From positions 80,171-144,170 of the forward strand of contig SWBL01000111.1 of the NCBI GenBank assembly GCA_024195585.1: a stretch of 64,000 nt of DNA. Reading direction: 5' to 3'. A program made the translations under genes and the position numbers. Shown here piece after piece: positions 24,548 through 34,769 of this stretch. Position 1 is the first letter of the stretch; the number at the start of each line of letters is the position of its first letter. This DNA is from Aureobasidium sp. EXF-3400 (lineage: Eukaryota; Ascomycota; Dothideomycetes; Dothideales; Saccotheciaceae). A model generated the notes under the pieces. It did no database searches. It had not been told where the DNA came from and saw nothing but the letters and a program-made list of their open reading frames with translations.

Positions 24548-25652
24548 CTACAGTCTAGCTTTGCCATCCTTCTGAGTGCTGACCTCAACAAGCAATTTTC
24601 CAGTGTTGACACCCTTGTACAGGTCTCTCAATCCTTGCTCTGCCTTGCCCAATCCACCCTCGATAACAGTCTCCTTTCTCTGCAACTTGCCCTCATTGAG
24701 CCACTGAGCCAATTCTTGTCTGGCAGTGGCGTACTTGTCTGCAAAGTCAAACACAATAAATCCTTGCATGCGGATGCGCATGGAAATAATCATCATGTAG
24801 TTCTTGAGACCTCTGGGTGAAGCATTGTTGTAATCGCTGATAGCACCACAGCATACAAAGCGAGAAAAGGGCTTTGCGCGCGAGAGAGCAAGGTCGAGAA
24901 TATCGCCGCCGACGTTGTCGAAGAAGACGTCAATCAGGCCCTTGGTTGCGGCACGGAATTTGGTAGTGAATTCGGGGTCTTTGTAGTTGAGGGCATCGTC
25001 CAGGCCAAGGTCATTCTTCAACCATGAGACTTTGTCGTCGGAACCGGCCAATCCGAGTACTTTAGCACCCTTGAGCTTGGCGATTTGTGCGACGACACTG
25101 CCAGTTGCGCCGGCAGCACCGGAGACGACAACAAAGTCACCTTCCTTGACTTGGCCGACTTCGATGATGCCGAAGTATGCGGTCAAGCCAGTCATACCGA
25201 GGACACCGAGAGCGTCAGTGGTGCGGCCGTTCGAAGGGAGGTCGACGCGTTCAAGGGCCTTCTCCTCAACCACGGCGAGTTCAGTCCAGCCAACGAATCC
25301 AGTAGCGAGTGTGCCGACGGGGAATTTCTCTGATTTTGATGCTTCGATGGTACCAATGGCGACTCCGCGCATGATCTCGCCAATCTGGACGGGAGGGACA
25401 TATGAACGTGTGTCTTTGAAATTGAGTTAGTCACCTAATAAGCTGAGAGTTATAGACAGATTCAAATTTACCATTGAGCCATCCTCTCATAGCAGGATCC
25501 AGACTGAGGTACAAAGAACGGAAAATGACTTGACCATCCTTGAGATCGGACTCCTTAGGTACAGCATTCGATCTGACCTCGAAGGTTTCTCCAGCGACGA
25601 TCTCGCTCTTGGGACGAGCAGCAAGATGTACTGATTGATATTGCGAAGACAT
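24548..25652 (-). CDS. MDR-superfamily NADP-dependent reductase (prostaglandin/alkenal reductase-like)
   Basis: Two exons, 25652-25472 and 25413-24548, with a 58-nt intron containing a CTAAC branch site, giving 348 residues. This is the usual length of the zinc-independent MDR group that includes leukotriene B4 12-hydroxydehydrogenase/prostaglandin reductase and plant double-bond reductases. Family segments seen: RSLYLSLDPAMRGWLN, VPPVQIGEIMRGVAIG, the nucleotide-binding motif VVVSGAAGATGSVVAQIAKL, and GLIDVFFDNVGGDILDLAL. No catalytic-zinc cysteine pattern is present, which agrees with this group. Likely reaction: NADPH-dependent reduction of an alpha,beta-unsaturated carbonyl, cytosolic; the natural substrate is unknown. 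An in-frame upstream extension exists, but the ATG at 25652 opens a family-typical N-terminus. Confidence 0.88.
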
Positions 25653-28036
25653 TGTGTATGTGTGTGATAATAATGTAGATACAACCTTCTGTCTTGAACG
25701 GATCTGTCGAGATATAAAAGTATCTGTGAGATGCGAAACGCGGGGAGAGCTTCCGATTGATGGATGGGGCCGAGGCCGCAGGGCTCGCCTCGGCTTACTC
25801 TTGCGAGTAACATTAAGCGAAAAACTCGTTTCCAAGCAAACTCTGTCAGTAATGTTAAGCGAATGTCACCTCAATATTCAGTGAAATGGTAAGGCACTCC
25901 AGCGGTGTGTTGAAACAGCTGTAGTTAAGCAGGTGCTGCGACGTGGTGGCCGGATGTGTTGACTCATCTGGACTGATCTGGAGACCTCGTCCGAGGGGAC
26001 TATCCGATCCCGGCTCAAAGGACGTTATGAGTGTTTATTGCATTCGACTTACGTCCAAACGCCGGACAGGCTATAGCTACAGATTTCTTTGGAGTGGCCG
26101 TGTATTTGCGCGAAGAGATTCAAAGCAGTCCTGGCGCTGGAATCCAGTGATTTTGAGCCTTACCTAGGAGGCCAAGTGTATTTGACTGTGTCGCTCTTCT
26201 GAGCAGTTGAAAGTGGCTATGCATAGATGTGCGCTGAACTTGAGCAACGTTTTGCAGCCGTTCACAGTCGGCACGACGACGCTCGACGGGAGGATCTTGC
26301 GCAAGGTGCAACGGCGTGCTTATATGCGCCATCGTGATCACCAGATGCCTGGAAGTCATTTGGAAGCACATCGTGGTTGTAGTGCTACATGCCTTGATGG
26401 TAGTCATACCGACGAGGATTTCCGGGAGCCAGGTGATGAGAGGCGAATGGTATGAGCGAGTGGTTAGTGTCACAGTGATCAGCCTGCTGTGATGTTATCG
26501 CTAGGGATCTTCTGCTATACACTACAGAGTCAGTCGCAATGATTTTGAACAGTCGTTTTAGAAAAGCTTTTGTGCTGGTGGTTGATCAGAAAAAGGAACT
26601 GTGTTCATCAGGAATCACTAGTCTAACATCTATTTTTACTCCTAGACTCATCCTGCAGATTGGTGCTGAAGACAAAGAGAACTCAAGACTTACTCGGTGT
26701 GTGTCCGCATTGGAACTGACAAGGTCGAGGTGTATGCCGCATGGGTCGATGTCGCTGTGGTCCTTGTGATGAGACGGCAGTCGCGATGACAGACTGAACG
26801 TCATAGTGTTATGGAATGCAAACCAAGCCCTAAGACAACAATCTTAGACCTCGACGTCTTCGAAGACAGTCGATGGCTCACCAAGAAGCAGCTACTCGGA
26901 TAGCACTTACTTCTACACCATTCTTATCATTAATCATGTCAGCACTGGTCCGAAAGCTGCTCGCGATCGAACGGCGACTGAGATTGTGACAGATGCCAAC
27001 AGCTGAAGATAGAAGATGGAGGACTCTCAAGGTCGAGGTTAGATGGTTGTTGAACGGCTGAAGCAGCTGGTTGGGAGGGTACGACAGACAGTGACGAGCG
27101 ATGTGCGCGTCCAGCTCATCTTATTGATCTGCGGCCAAAATTGACACCTCAATCTGGTCATCACAGACAATCATAATCAATCGGTTACCTTTCTGGAAGT
27201 CTGGAGCACAACAAACAACAAGCGAAGGCCTACATGAAGTCATCCAATTTCGACATGGACCCGGACACCCGTTTGGTAGGCCGCACAGAGGACGGTGCTG
27301 GCAGTTCGGAGGCGCAGCGGCGGGCGCGAAATTTGGCCAATCTGTGGTTGCTCCCCGGAATTCTGAGTCGAGTGTTTTCGCAACAGGCCTCACAGCAATT
27401 TCCGCAGAACCAATCCGCTGAGCTGCCGTTGACAGTGAGCTGACGATCGCATACGGCGAAAAGTTAGCTCGAGGTACGCGGCGTCAACGCCTCGCCAGCG
27501 CCACAACCTGCTTTGTGCCGGCTCTTGTCTTGGACGACACGCGGACCAGTATAACGCATAACCAGAAACGAAGCGACATGCAGATGTGATTACTCGGGTC
27601 AACAGACAGGGTATAGGACTATGTCTCGATATGAAGGACTACCAAGTAATAATCATGTCGCACATGAATGATTCCGATCTCAGGAGAAGGCGAGCGGCCT
27701 TGTCTCGTCCGGTTGATTTGCGGGTGCAAGTGGGGACTGGCTTTCATCTTACTATGTTTGGCATACGCTTGCCTGCTTGTGTGCAAGTTCACGGAGCGGA
27801 TCCGTCCACTGGTTGTCACAGACTGCAACTGACACACCGGCGCCGGGTGATGGCGCAGATCAGGGCGAGTACACGCAGGTACAAAACTTTGGACGTCGCC
27901 GCATGTTCTAAGCCGTCTCATCTTTTTTCTATCCACCTTCGAATCTCCAACCCATCGTCACTCTTTCCTTTGGGTTTATTTTCGACACACACATTCTTTA
28001 TTTCCCTTTTTATACTAGGATAAACCAGATATCAAA
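25653..28036. other. Intergenic, no gene seen
   Basis: About 2.4 kb without a convincing coding frame, between the divergent MDR reductase and EglC genes. The last 130 bp before EglC are pyrimidine-rich, a typical fungal leader for a strongly expressed gene. The interior shows nothing I can name. Confidence 0.5.
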
Positions 28037-29650
28037 ATGCGTGCTTCTTTCTACGCTCTTGCCGGCAGCGCTGCCTCGGCCATGGCTGCCACCCGTGGTT
28101 TCAACTACGGCTCTCAGGGCAACACCCTCGACACTTTCACCAACCAGTTCGAGTCTGCTCAGGCCATCACCGACTACGCTTCGGCCCGTCTTTACACCAT
28201 GATCCAGGATGGCACTGCCAACACTGTCATCTCTGCCATCCCCGCTGCCATCAAGACCAACACCACCCTTCTCCTTGGTCTGTGGGCCTCCTCGAACCAG
28301 GAGACTTTCAACAACGAGCTTACTGCTCTTAAGACTGCCATCAGCCAGTTCGGCTCTCAGGGTCTTGCTGACTTGACCGTCGGTATCTCCGTTGGTTCCG
28401 AGGATCTTTACCGCATCTCCGAGACCGGCATCAAGCAAAAGAGTGGTTACGGCCAGACCGCCGACGTTCTCGTCGACTACATCGGCCAGGTCCGTGAGGC
28501 CGTCAAGGGTACCGCCCTTGCCAACGTCCCCATTGGCCACGTTGACACCTGGAACGCTTTCACCAACACCTCCAACTCTGCCATTCTCGGCGCTGTTGAC
28601 TTCCTTGGTCTCGATGAGTACCCCTTCTACCAGGATGGTGAGGGTAACTCGATCGACAACGCCTCGGACCTCTTCTGGAAGGCTTACGACAAGGTTGAGG
28701 CTGTTGCTGGTGGCAAGCCCCTCTGGGTTACCGAGACCGGATGGCCCGTCAAGGGTGCCAACGAGGACGAGGCCGTTCCCAGCATTGAGAACGCCGCCAA
28801 GTTCTGGCAAGACATTGCTTGCGAGCTCGAGGCCCGCTGCATTAACTTCTGGTGGTACATCCTGAACGACGATGGCGCTTCGCCCTCGTTCTCGGTCGCC
28901 AGCGGTATCGACGGTGCCAACACCAAGTCCCTTTACGACCTCAAGTGCCCCAACGTCTCTACCTGCGGCGCCAAGTCTCTCTCTGGCTCTTCCTCGTCTT
29001 CTGCTTCCTCTTCCGCTTCGTCTTCCGCTGCTGGTTCCAAGACGGCTTCTTCCGGATCCGCTTCCACCACCGATTCTGCCGCCCAGGGCATCAAGGTCGC
29101 CGGTAACGGAACCGCCTCCGTCGAGCCCGTTGTTTACGTTACTGAGATCACCACCTCGTACACTACAACATGCCCTGCAGGAAGCCCGGTAACCATCTCT
29201 GGAAAGGAGACCACCCTCACCACCCCCACCGTTTTCGTCACCACCCACGCCGTTTCTTCGACCGTCTCCACCGTCCAGACTGTTGTTCCTACCACCGTTG
29301 TTAACACCATGACCCGCTCGATCACCTCTGCTGGTAAGGTCGTTCCCGTCACCAAGGAGATGACCCAGGTCACCTGGGCCCCTACCTCTTCCATTGCTGG
29401 CGCTGTCGTTCCTTCCGGTGCCGTTGTTCCCTCCGGCGCTGCCCTTCCCTCGGGCGCTGCCGCCGCCTCTGGCTCAAACGGTGTTATTGGCGGTCCTTCC
29501 GGCACCACTCTTGCCTCTTCGTGGGCCGCTAACCAGACCCCTGGTGCTGCTGGTGCCACCGCCAGCCCCTCCGCCTACAAGGGCGCTGGTGTCAAGGTCG
29601 GTGGTTCCGTTGCTCTTGCCCTTGGTGCCGCTGCCGCCGCTCTCCTCTAA
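28037..29650 (+). CDS. eglC: GPI-anchored glucan endo-1,3-beta-glucosidase, GH17 (EglC)
   Basis: Single exon, 537 residues. It starts with a signal peptide (MRASFYALAGSAASAMAA), followed by the GH17 barrel from RGFNYGSQGNTLDTF. The predicted acid/base Glu is in VGISVGSEDLYR and the nucleophile Glu in PLWVTETGWPVKG; FWWYILNDDG closes the barrel. From residue about 310 there is a Ser/Ala/Thr-rich linker, then a Thr/Val-rich region. A hydrophobic tail (VGGSVALALGAAAAALL) preceded by small residues gives a GPI-anchor signal. Known role of EglC: cleavage or remodelling of wall beta-1,3-glucan at the cell surface. Codon use is strikingly biased to C-ending codons compared with neighbours, suggesting high expression. 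Confidence 0.95.
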   Translation: MRASFYALAGSAASAMAATRGFNYGSQGNTLDTFTNQFESAQAITDYASARLYTMIQDGTANTVISAIPAAIKTNTTLLLGLWASSNQETFNNELTALKTAISQFGSQGLADLTVGISVGSEDLYRISETGIKQKSGYGQTADVLVDYIGQVREAVKGTALANVPIGHVDTWNAFTNTSNSAILGAVDFLGLDEYPFYQDGEGNSIDNASDLFWKAYDKVEAVAGGKPLWVTETGWPVKGANEDEAVPSIENAAKFWQDIACELEARCINFWWYILNDDGASPSFSVASGIDGANTKSLYDLKCPNVSTCGAKSLSGSSSSSASSSASSSAAGSKTASSGSASTTDSAAQGIKVAGNGTASVEPVVYVTEITTSYTTTCPAGSPVTISGKETTLTTPTVFVTTHAVSSTVSTVQTVVPTTVVNTMTRSITSAGKVVPVTKEMTQVTWAPTSSIAGAVVPSGAVVPSGAALPSGAAAASGSNGVIGGPSGTTLASSWAANQTPGAAGATASPSAYKGAGVKVGGSVALALGAAAAALL

Positions 29651-30376
29651 ATCAATGACTTGAGTTGAGTTGAAACGAAAGCATCTTTGTATTTTTTTTG
29701 TGTCATCATTTTCCAAGCGATTTACAACCACTTCTTTGTCTATCCTTTTCATAGCCTTTCAAACTAGGCTCTTCTTATCTGGCCGTTTTTGCATAGTAAT
29801 GTAGAAAGCCAAATCTCAAAAATATCGAATCTATTTCAATATCTGTCTGTTTTCCCATCGTGATATCCATGGTATGACTCCTATTTCTGCGGATGCTTTT
29901 ACAAACTAAACATCTCCATGCATTTTTATAGTATCATTTCGACCTGCTGTTCTCGATAGGATTGTGCAAATCGGTCTCTCATGATACTACTACTACTAGG
30001 TGGGATGTCGCTATAAAAATGCACAGTGTTTTGTATGAGATAACAGTGTCCAGTGAAATGGTGCAAACTTGCCATATCTCTGTGGAAGTAGACGGAACTG
30101 AGACTCCTTCGTGCATTTTTACACGTATGGGTTTGCCTGTTAGTGTTCATGGGAGTGTCATATTTGGTTTCTCATCACAACAACGCTCGCGAGAATATCA
30201 CTATTAAAATGCACAGTATTTACCCAAATGATGAGATGTCCACTGAAAGCCCGTGAAAAACAGTAGAAAGTGAATGGAAAAGTGACTGGAAAACTTCATT
30301 GTTTGATTGAAAGCAAGTACAAGCGCATTAATTCCGAGATATACCCGGCCCCGACCTCATCCCTTTGTTGACATCT
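29651..30376. other. Intergenic with a degenerate duplicated segment
   Basis: Convergent 3' flanks of EglC and the acidic F-box-like gene. A segment beginning CTATAAAAATGCACAG at about 30011 recurs as CTATTAAAATGCACAG at about 30197. Each copy is followed about 30 bp later by a related sequence (GTGTCCAGTGAAATG and ATGTCCACTGAAAG). No gene is seen. Confidence 0.5.
30011..30250. repeat. Two degenerate direct copies, period about 187 bp
   Basis: The copies start near 30011 and 30197 and share TAAAAATGCACAG-type and GTCCAGTGAAA-type blocks. Reverse-oriented relatives of the TGCATTTTTA block occur near 29921 and 30113. The function is unknown. Confidence 0.5.
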
Positions 30377-31153
30377 CTACTTCTCCTCGACCTCTCCGTC
30401 CACGGAAGTCAAGCACGAGTCGTCCTTCTCGTTCTCGGACTCGTTAGCGATATGAGATGAAGAATCATCGTCCTCAACCTCGTCTTCGTCTTCGATCATG
30501 CCCGACTCGCTCATCTGCTCGTTTTCCTCCTCATTCTCGTCCTCATCTCCTCTGGCGATCGAGCGAAGCCACTCCACTTCACCCTCCAACTCTCTGTCAA
30601 TGTGCTCCATGAGATCCCAGCTGATCAGATCCAAGTTGTCGCTCTCGATCCACTGCCTGATTTCCTCTCTGAACTCGCGAAACCACTCCCAGTTTCTTCC
30701 GGACCATGAGTTGTTATCATTCTCTGCAGTTCCCGAAACCTCAATTTCTCCGTCATCATCAATCCAGACTGTGATCTTGCCCGAGGCAAAAACTCCTCCT
30801 TCGCCTCCCATGTCGTGGTTGGTTTCGTAGTCACAAGTGTAACTTCCGAAGTGAGTGATGCCGCTACGCAAGAAGTAGCCGAGAGCATTGGTAGTGTAAA
30901 TGTCGTAGTCGATGTAGTCTTCGCAGCCGCCACGTTCAACAACGGCTTCGAACTGCTTGAGGTAGGGGACGAGGAAAAGATCTCGGGTCTCGCGGTTGAA
31001 GCGCATAAGGTCTGCGTCAGGGTGTTCATCTTCGCCGTCGTCGGCGTCGTCTGTGAGAATCTCTTTGATTTTGAAAGATTCTTTTTCAAAGGTGGGTGTG
31101 AGGAGGGAGTAGATCATGGTTCTGACCTCGAGGGGCAGAGTTGAGAACGACAT
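30377..31153 (-). CDS. F-box-like (LPxEVRxxIY) protein with acidic tail
   Basis: 258 residues in the coding exon. The N-terminus (STLPLEVRTMIYSLL) matches the short F-box-like motif common in fungal lineage-specific protein families. The middle contains a tyrosine- and glycine-rich region (YDIYTTNALGYFLRSGITHFGSY). The last 60 residues are extremely acidic (Asp/Glu/Ser runs). No other domain is recognised. The coding exon starts exactly after a CCTAG that looks like an intron acceptor. Upstream lie three tandem 141-bp units, each with an intron-like core, and a TATATAA box near 31764-31774. A long, multiply spliced 5' leader is therefore likely. Function unknown; a role as a ubiquitin-ligase adaptor is only a guess from the motif. 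Confidence 0.8.
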   Translation of the reverse strand: MSFSTLPLEVRTMIYSLLTPTFEKESFKIKEILTDDADDGEDEHPDADLMRFNRETRDLFLVPYLKQFEAVVERGGCEDYIDYDIYTTNALGYFLRSGITHFGSYTCDYETNHDMGGEGGVFASGKITVWIDDDGEIEVSGTAENDNNSWSGRNWEWFREFREEIRQWIESDNLDLISWDLMEHIDRELEGEVEWLRSIARGDEDENEEENEQMSESGMIEDEDEVEDDDSSSHIANESENEKDDSCLTSVDGEVEEK

Positions 31154-31570
31154 CTAGGTTCGTAACATGAGTATGTTGCTTCGTTGGATCGAACGTGTAA
31201 CTAAAGTACACGTTGACGTGCTTCCGTGGACGAACTTACTTTGCGATGATTTGTCTGTTAATGTAGCGGAGAGAAAGAGAAGCGGGCGCAAGAGCTAGGT
31301 TAATAACGTAAGCGTGTTGCTTCGTTAGGTCGAACGTGTAAATAAAATACACGTTGACGTGCTTCCGTGGACGAACTTACTTTGCAATGATTTGAATGTT
31401 GTTATAGCGGTGAGCGGAAGACGCGTCCACGAAAACTAGGACAACAACGCGAGCAAGTTGCTTCGTTGGATCGAACGTATAAACAGATTACACGTTGAAG
31501 TGCTTCCGTGAACAACTTACCTTGCGATGATGTAGACGTCGATGTAGAAGAGAGAGAGAGAAAGCGGTCA
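31154..31570 (-). repeat. Three tandem 141-bp units, each resembling a leader intron plus exon
   Basis: Units begin with CTAGG at 31154, 31295 and 31436, exactly 141 bp apart, and share about 100 bp of strong identity (for example TTGCTTCGTT, TACACGTTGA, GTGCTTCCGTG). Read on the minus strand, each holds GTAAGTT...CCTAG spans of 86, 86 and 85 nt (31239-31154, 31380-31295, 31520-31436), separated by 55-nt segments free of ATG. Confidence 0.85.
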
Positions 31571-31652
31571 GGGAAGCCGAATAAGTAGGGTTCCGTACGG
31601 AAGCGAACGGAAGGTAGCGGTCGTTCGTCGTTGTCGACAAGTAAGTGAACGC

Positions 31653-31716
31653 CTAGTAGTGAAGTGCGTCAGTGGACGATGATGTCGTTGAGGGGTCTCG
31701 AGAGTGCTCCACTTAC
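31653..31716 (-). other. Probable additional 5'-leader intron
   Basis: On the minus strand this 64-nt span begins GTAAGTGG and ends CACTGACGCACTTCACTACTAG, with a canonical CTGAC branch site. It lies between the predicted TATA element and the 141-bp units. The adjoining leader segments have no ATG. Confidence 0.6.
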
Positions 31717-31763
31717 ACAAACGTCGATGTAGATGAGAGAGAGGAATATGGTTCAAGTAGTGG

Positions 31764-31780
31764 TTTATATAGGGCTCTCG
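31764..31780 (-). promoter_or_regulatory. TATA core promoter of the acidic F-box-like gene
   Basis: The minus-strand sequence CGAGAGCCCTATATAAA is nearly identical to the sequence at 39172-39187 in front of another F-box-like gene (CGAGAGCCCTATATGA). Transcription would start about 30 bp downstream, before the leader introns. Confidence 0.6.
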
Positions 31781-32330
31781 ACGGCAGCAAACAGAAGTTG
31801 GCGCTCGACGTCGACGACGAGTAAGTGAATGTAGTCGTGAGGACTTTCAGTTATATGATAATGTCGTCGTCGAGACGTCGAGAGTCTGTATGAAGGGATA
31901 GAGCCCGAGATTCTTATTAGCGTTGAGCTCGACGATATTGATTCGAGTAATAACCGAGTGAATGTATACTCGTGAGTAGCGACAACTATATCGCGTCGAC
32001 GTCGAGAGATTCGGGATAGTAGATGTGAACATAGCTTAGTACTTGACGCTCTATGCTCGAAGATATCCAATATAATAATAGGAGAGTGATGCCTGGACGA
32101 TGACTTACGTCAATAATATTTTAACAACGTCGAGGGACCCGAGATAGTAGGAGCGATTAGAATCTGGTACAGATGCTGGGCACAGTTTCCTTCCTTTGAC
32201 GTCGAACACTACTGTCGTATCCCTTGCTCCAATTCGTGAGGAAAATCGTCTCCCTTGCTTTCGGCGTGAGGATGCAGAGACATCCCTTGCTTCTTCTGAT
32301 TCTGACAAAACCATTTTTCAGGTGCTCCAA

Positions 32331-32936
32331 ATCGCATTTTCAGGTCGACAGCTCGTAAGTTCAGAAGGACTCATCAAAAGAAAGAACCACTATAGGTGAT
32401 AGCGACACACTGGGAGTGGTTGCAGAAGCTTATATAGATCTTACATGACTACTTGGAACCAGAGGTCGGGGATTGGTCGAAAGAGCAGCGAAGCTCAGTA
32501 TGTTTTCTAGGTGAGAAATGCGACCGAACTCTCTCACATTGAGTTTTCGCGAACCTCTTTTGATTTTGACGAACGGGAGTGGTTCTGGAAAGAGAAAACC
32601 GTGATATGATTGATTTACAAGCAATTACAGACGAGCCGCCGATTCTACTAGTTGTTGGCTCAAACAATGACTTGACAGAATCTTTCTCGTATCCGAGAGC
32701 TTCATCACACGTATTGGTAGGATGATTGACATGAAATTTGTACTTTTTCGGTCATGAGATATTTGTGTTTAAGAGACTTGATGTTGATTTACCCGCCCAT
32801 TTGCTGAAGAGTTTCGAATCTTGGAATGTGCCTCGAGATGAACAATGACAAGGGAAGAACATGGCACTTCTCTTTTAGATTCTGCATCGGCCGACTGAAC
32901 CTCATCACCACTGTAAGGAACACACGATTTAGTAAA
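32331..32936. other. Intergenic, no gene seen
   Basis: About 0.6 kb of AT-rich DNA downstream of the minus-strand eight-cysteine protein gene. It should contain its 3' UTR. No convincing frame. Confidence 0.5.
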
Positions 32937-33459
32937 TTACTATTCATCGATGTGGAAAGCAAGGAAAGCTGAGAGAAGAGAGGGACAACTTTACCTCACA
33001 CTTGAACGACCTGAGTCTGCTAGTTGGCGACTGTGCAGTGCTGATGCAAGTGTTCTTATACGCAGCGGCTTTTTCCCAAGACTGCAGCGAGCATCCATGG
33101 CGTGTATAAAAGGTGCAACGAGCCGGACCTTCAGGCATGACTGTCACAGACAAGGGCAGCAAGGATGAGTCAGTGCATGGGCCTGAATTCCAACCACCGT
33201 TGGTCAACTGCTCGCAACCAACACCGGGCATGTCATCGTCGAAGGAAAAGCAATTTCCGTTCGCGGTACCGGAAAGTACGCGGTATGAAGTGAGGCCGTT
33301 TGCGTTACAGTCCTGAACGTTGTTGTATGCAAAGACTAGACATGTTGGAATTAGTTTGAGATCTCATGTGGACTGAGTAGGAAGACACCGACTTTGCCAG
33401 GCCGAGACCTGAGAAGCTAGTAGAGTCGTGCATACTGCCGTCAAGACGTGGGGTCGCAT
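32937..33459 (-). CDS. Small secreted eight-cysteine protein, paralog of the gene at 34223
   Basis: Three exons: 33459-33393, 33335-32995 and a last exon that supplies only the stop (TAA at 32939-32937). Introns are 33392-33336 and 32994-32940. The product has 136 residues with a signal peptide (MRPHVLTAVCTTLLASQVSA) and eight cysteines in the mature part: VQDC, GNC, GVGCEQ, GPC, ARC, HGC, NTC and FKC. It shares YRVLSGT-NG-C--FD-DMPGVGCEQ and the EGPARC block with the divergent gene at 34223, and both introns fall at equivalent positions. The first donor (GTCGGT) is non-consensus; it was chosen because it restores the homologous frame. If the last intron is retained, the protein gains about 18 residues. 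No known domain; small secreted effector-like protein by inference. Confidence 0.8.
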
Positions 33460-34222
33460 GGTGATATATGACAACGAAGGTTGACCGGTGTTGCAATACA
33501 AATCGAAGACGATCAAGTCGAAGATGTTAATCTGCGTTGGAAGAAAAGATGTGCTCTGGCCTCTTATAGTTCTGCAACCAGCACCGAACGGTCTCCTGGG
33601 CAGTGAACATCTAGCATGCCGGCTCGAGTATGCTATATCCACTTTCAGTATATGGTCCGTCGGAGGATTTTGCGATTCTCATGAACTATTGATGATTTTA
33701 CGTGTACTGGTGTTGGTTGATGATCGCCCTCAGCATAGGTCAATGCGATGCAGACATTAGTAAATTCGCTGCATGTTGTAATATAAAGTCTTGGCTGCTC
33801 GGTATAGTCGCTAATTGGCACGCTCGGACGGTCTAAGCCAACACCATGCTTGATGTTTATATAACGGGTGGACCCAAACACCTCCAGATCAGGATACTCT
33901 TCGCCAAATCTCCTGTACAAGAGCCTTGGTTGTCTGGGCTGTGACCTTGTGTAGCAGATTGAAGTTCCATCGAAGTATGAGGCACTTTGACCATTTTCTC
34001 AGATTGGCAACGACGACCCACCTTGATTCGTATAGCCAGAGATCCTGATCCTACCTCCCATACCGCTGAGCTCTAGATTGTGCATAACATTCATTCACAG
34101 CGTGAGTTGTTAAAGCCTGCTTCGCCGCCTGAATCTCCTACATTTGTATCTTATTCCATTCAATTCTTTCAATTCCTCATCTGACAGAGATCCCTACTTT
34201 CACCTTCTCTCGACCATCGGCA
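33460..34222. promoter_or_regulatory. Shared divergent promoter of the two eight-cysteine genes
   Basis: 763 bp between divergent start codons, so both promoters lie here. The last 100 bp before 34223 are CT-rich (leader-like for the plus-strand gene). No gene is seen. Confidence 0.6.
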
Positions 34223-34769
34223 ATGCGCAACATCATTATCAGTATCCTCACAAGCTTCCTAGCCGTAGAGGTCTCGGCTTATGAACGTGAGCAACCTACC
34301 CGAAAGATCGGAGGCCCCAACGCTGAGATCAGCTTCTTACATACAGTGATCATCTACAACAATGTCGGCAACTGCAACGCCAATGAAATGACCGCCTACC
34401 GCGTCCTGTCGGGAACAGAAAATGGCCGCTGTTACACATTCGACAGAGACATGCCTGGGGTTGGCTGCGAGCAATTCACCGATGGAGGCAGCACGAAAGG
34501 CCCTTGCACATCGGACTCTTTGATTCCAAGATCTGTAGTCATACGCCGTGAGGGCCCTGCGAGATGTTCTTTGTATGAGGCCAACGATTGCGGTCTCGAC
34601 AAACATGCTGGTTCTTCGAGTGAGCAGGTACAATGCATGGGCGAAGATTACGGCCAGATGCTCTTTGGACGTGGTTATTACTCTTTCAAGTGTGAGGTAT
34701 GTTTAATCCATAACTTCACAATCATTTCACAAGTGTGGCTAACTTTATTGCTTGTTGTCAAAGTGGTAA
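34223..34769 (+). CDS. Small secreted eight-cysteine protein, paralog of the gene at 32937
   Basis: Three exons: 34223-34286, 34347-34696 and 34764-34769, giving 139 residues. Intron 1 (60 nt) is GTGAGC...CATACAG in phase 1. Intron 2 (67 nt) has a GCTAAC branch site, and its acceptor leaves only a Trp codon and the stop. The signal peptide is MRNIIISILTSFLAVEVSA. The mature part has eight cysteines (GNC, GRC, GVGCEQ, GPC, ARC, NDC, VQC, FKC) aligned with the paralog. Without splicing of intron 1 an unrelated 20-residue insert would appear, so the spliced form is preferred. No named family is recognised; the compact, Cys-rich, secreted form is typical of fungal effector-like or antimicrobial proteins, which is inference only. 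Confidence 0.82.

Larger units (their letters stand above)
31585..32330. repeat. CGTCGA-rich degenerate repeats upstream of the first F-box-like gene
   Basis: Two related blocks begin near 31598 and 31785 (GGAAGCGAACGGAAGGTAGCG versus GGCAGCAAACAGAAGTTGGC), each followed by TCGTCGACAAGTAAGTGAA-like sequence. Further degenerate CGAGATAGTAG/CGGGATAGTAG blocks occur near 32011 and 32139. Related sequence lies at 39188-39850, in front of another F-box-like gene. Confidence 0.6.

Noticed and set aside
28010..29248. 412-codon frame antisense to EglC
   Set aside because: Produced by the strong C-ending codon bias of EglC; Gly/Val-rich with no real features.
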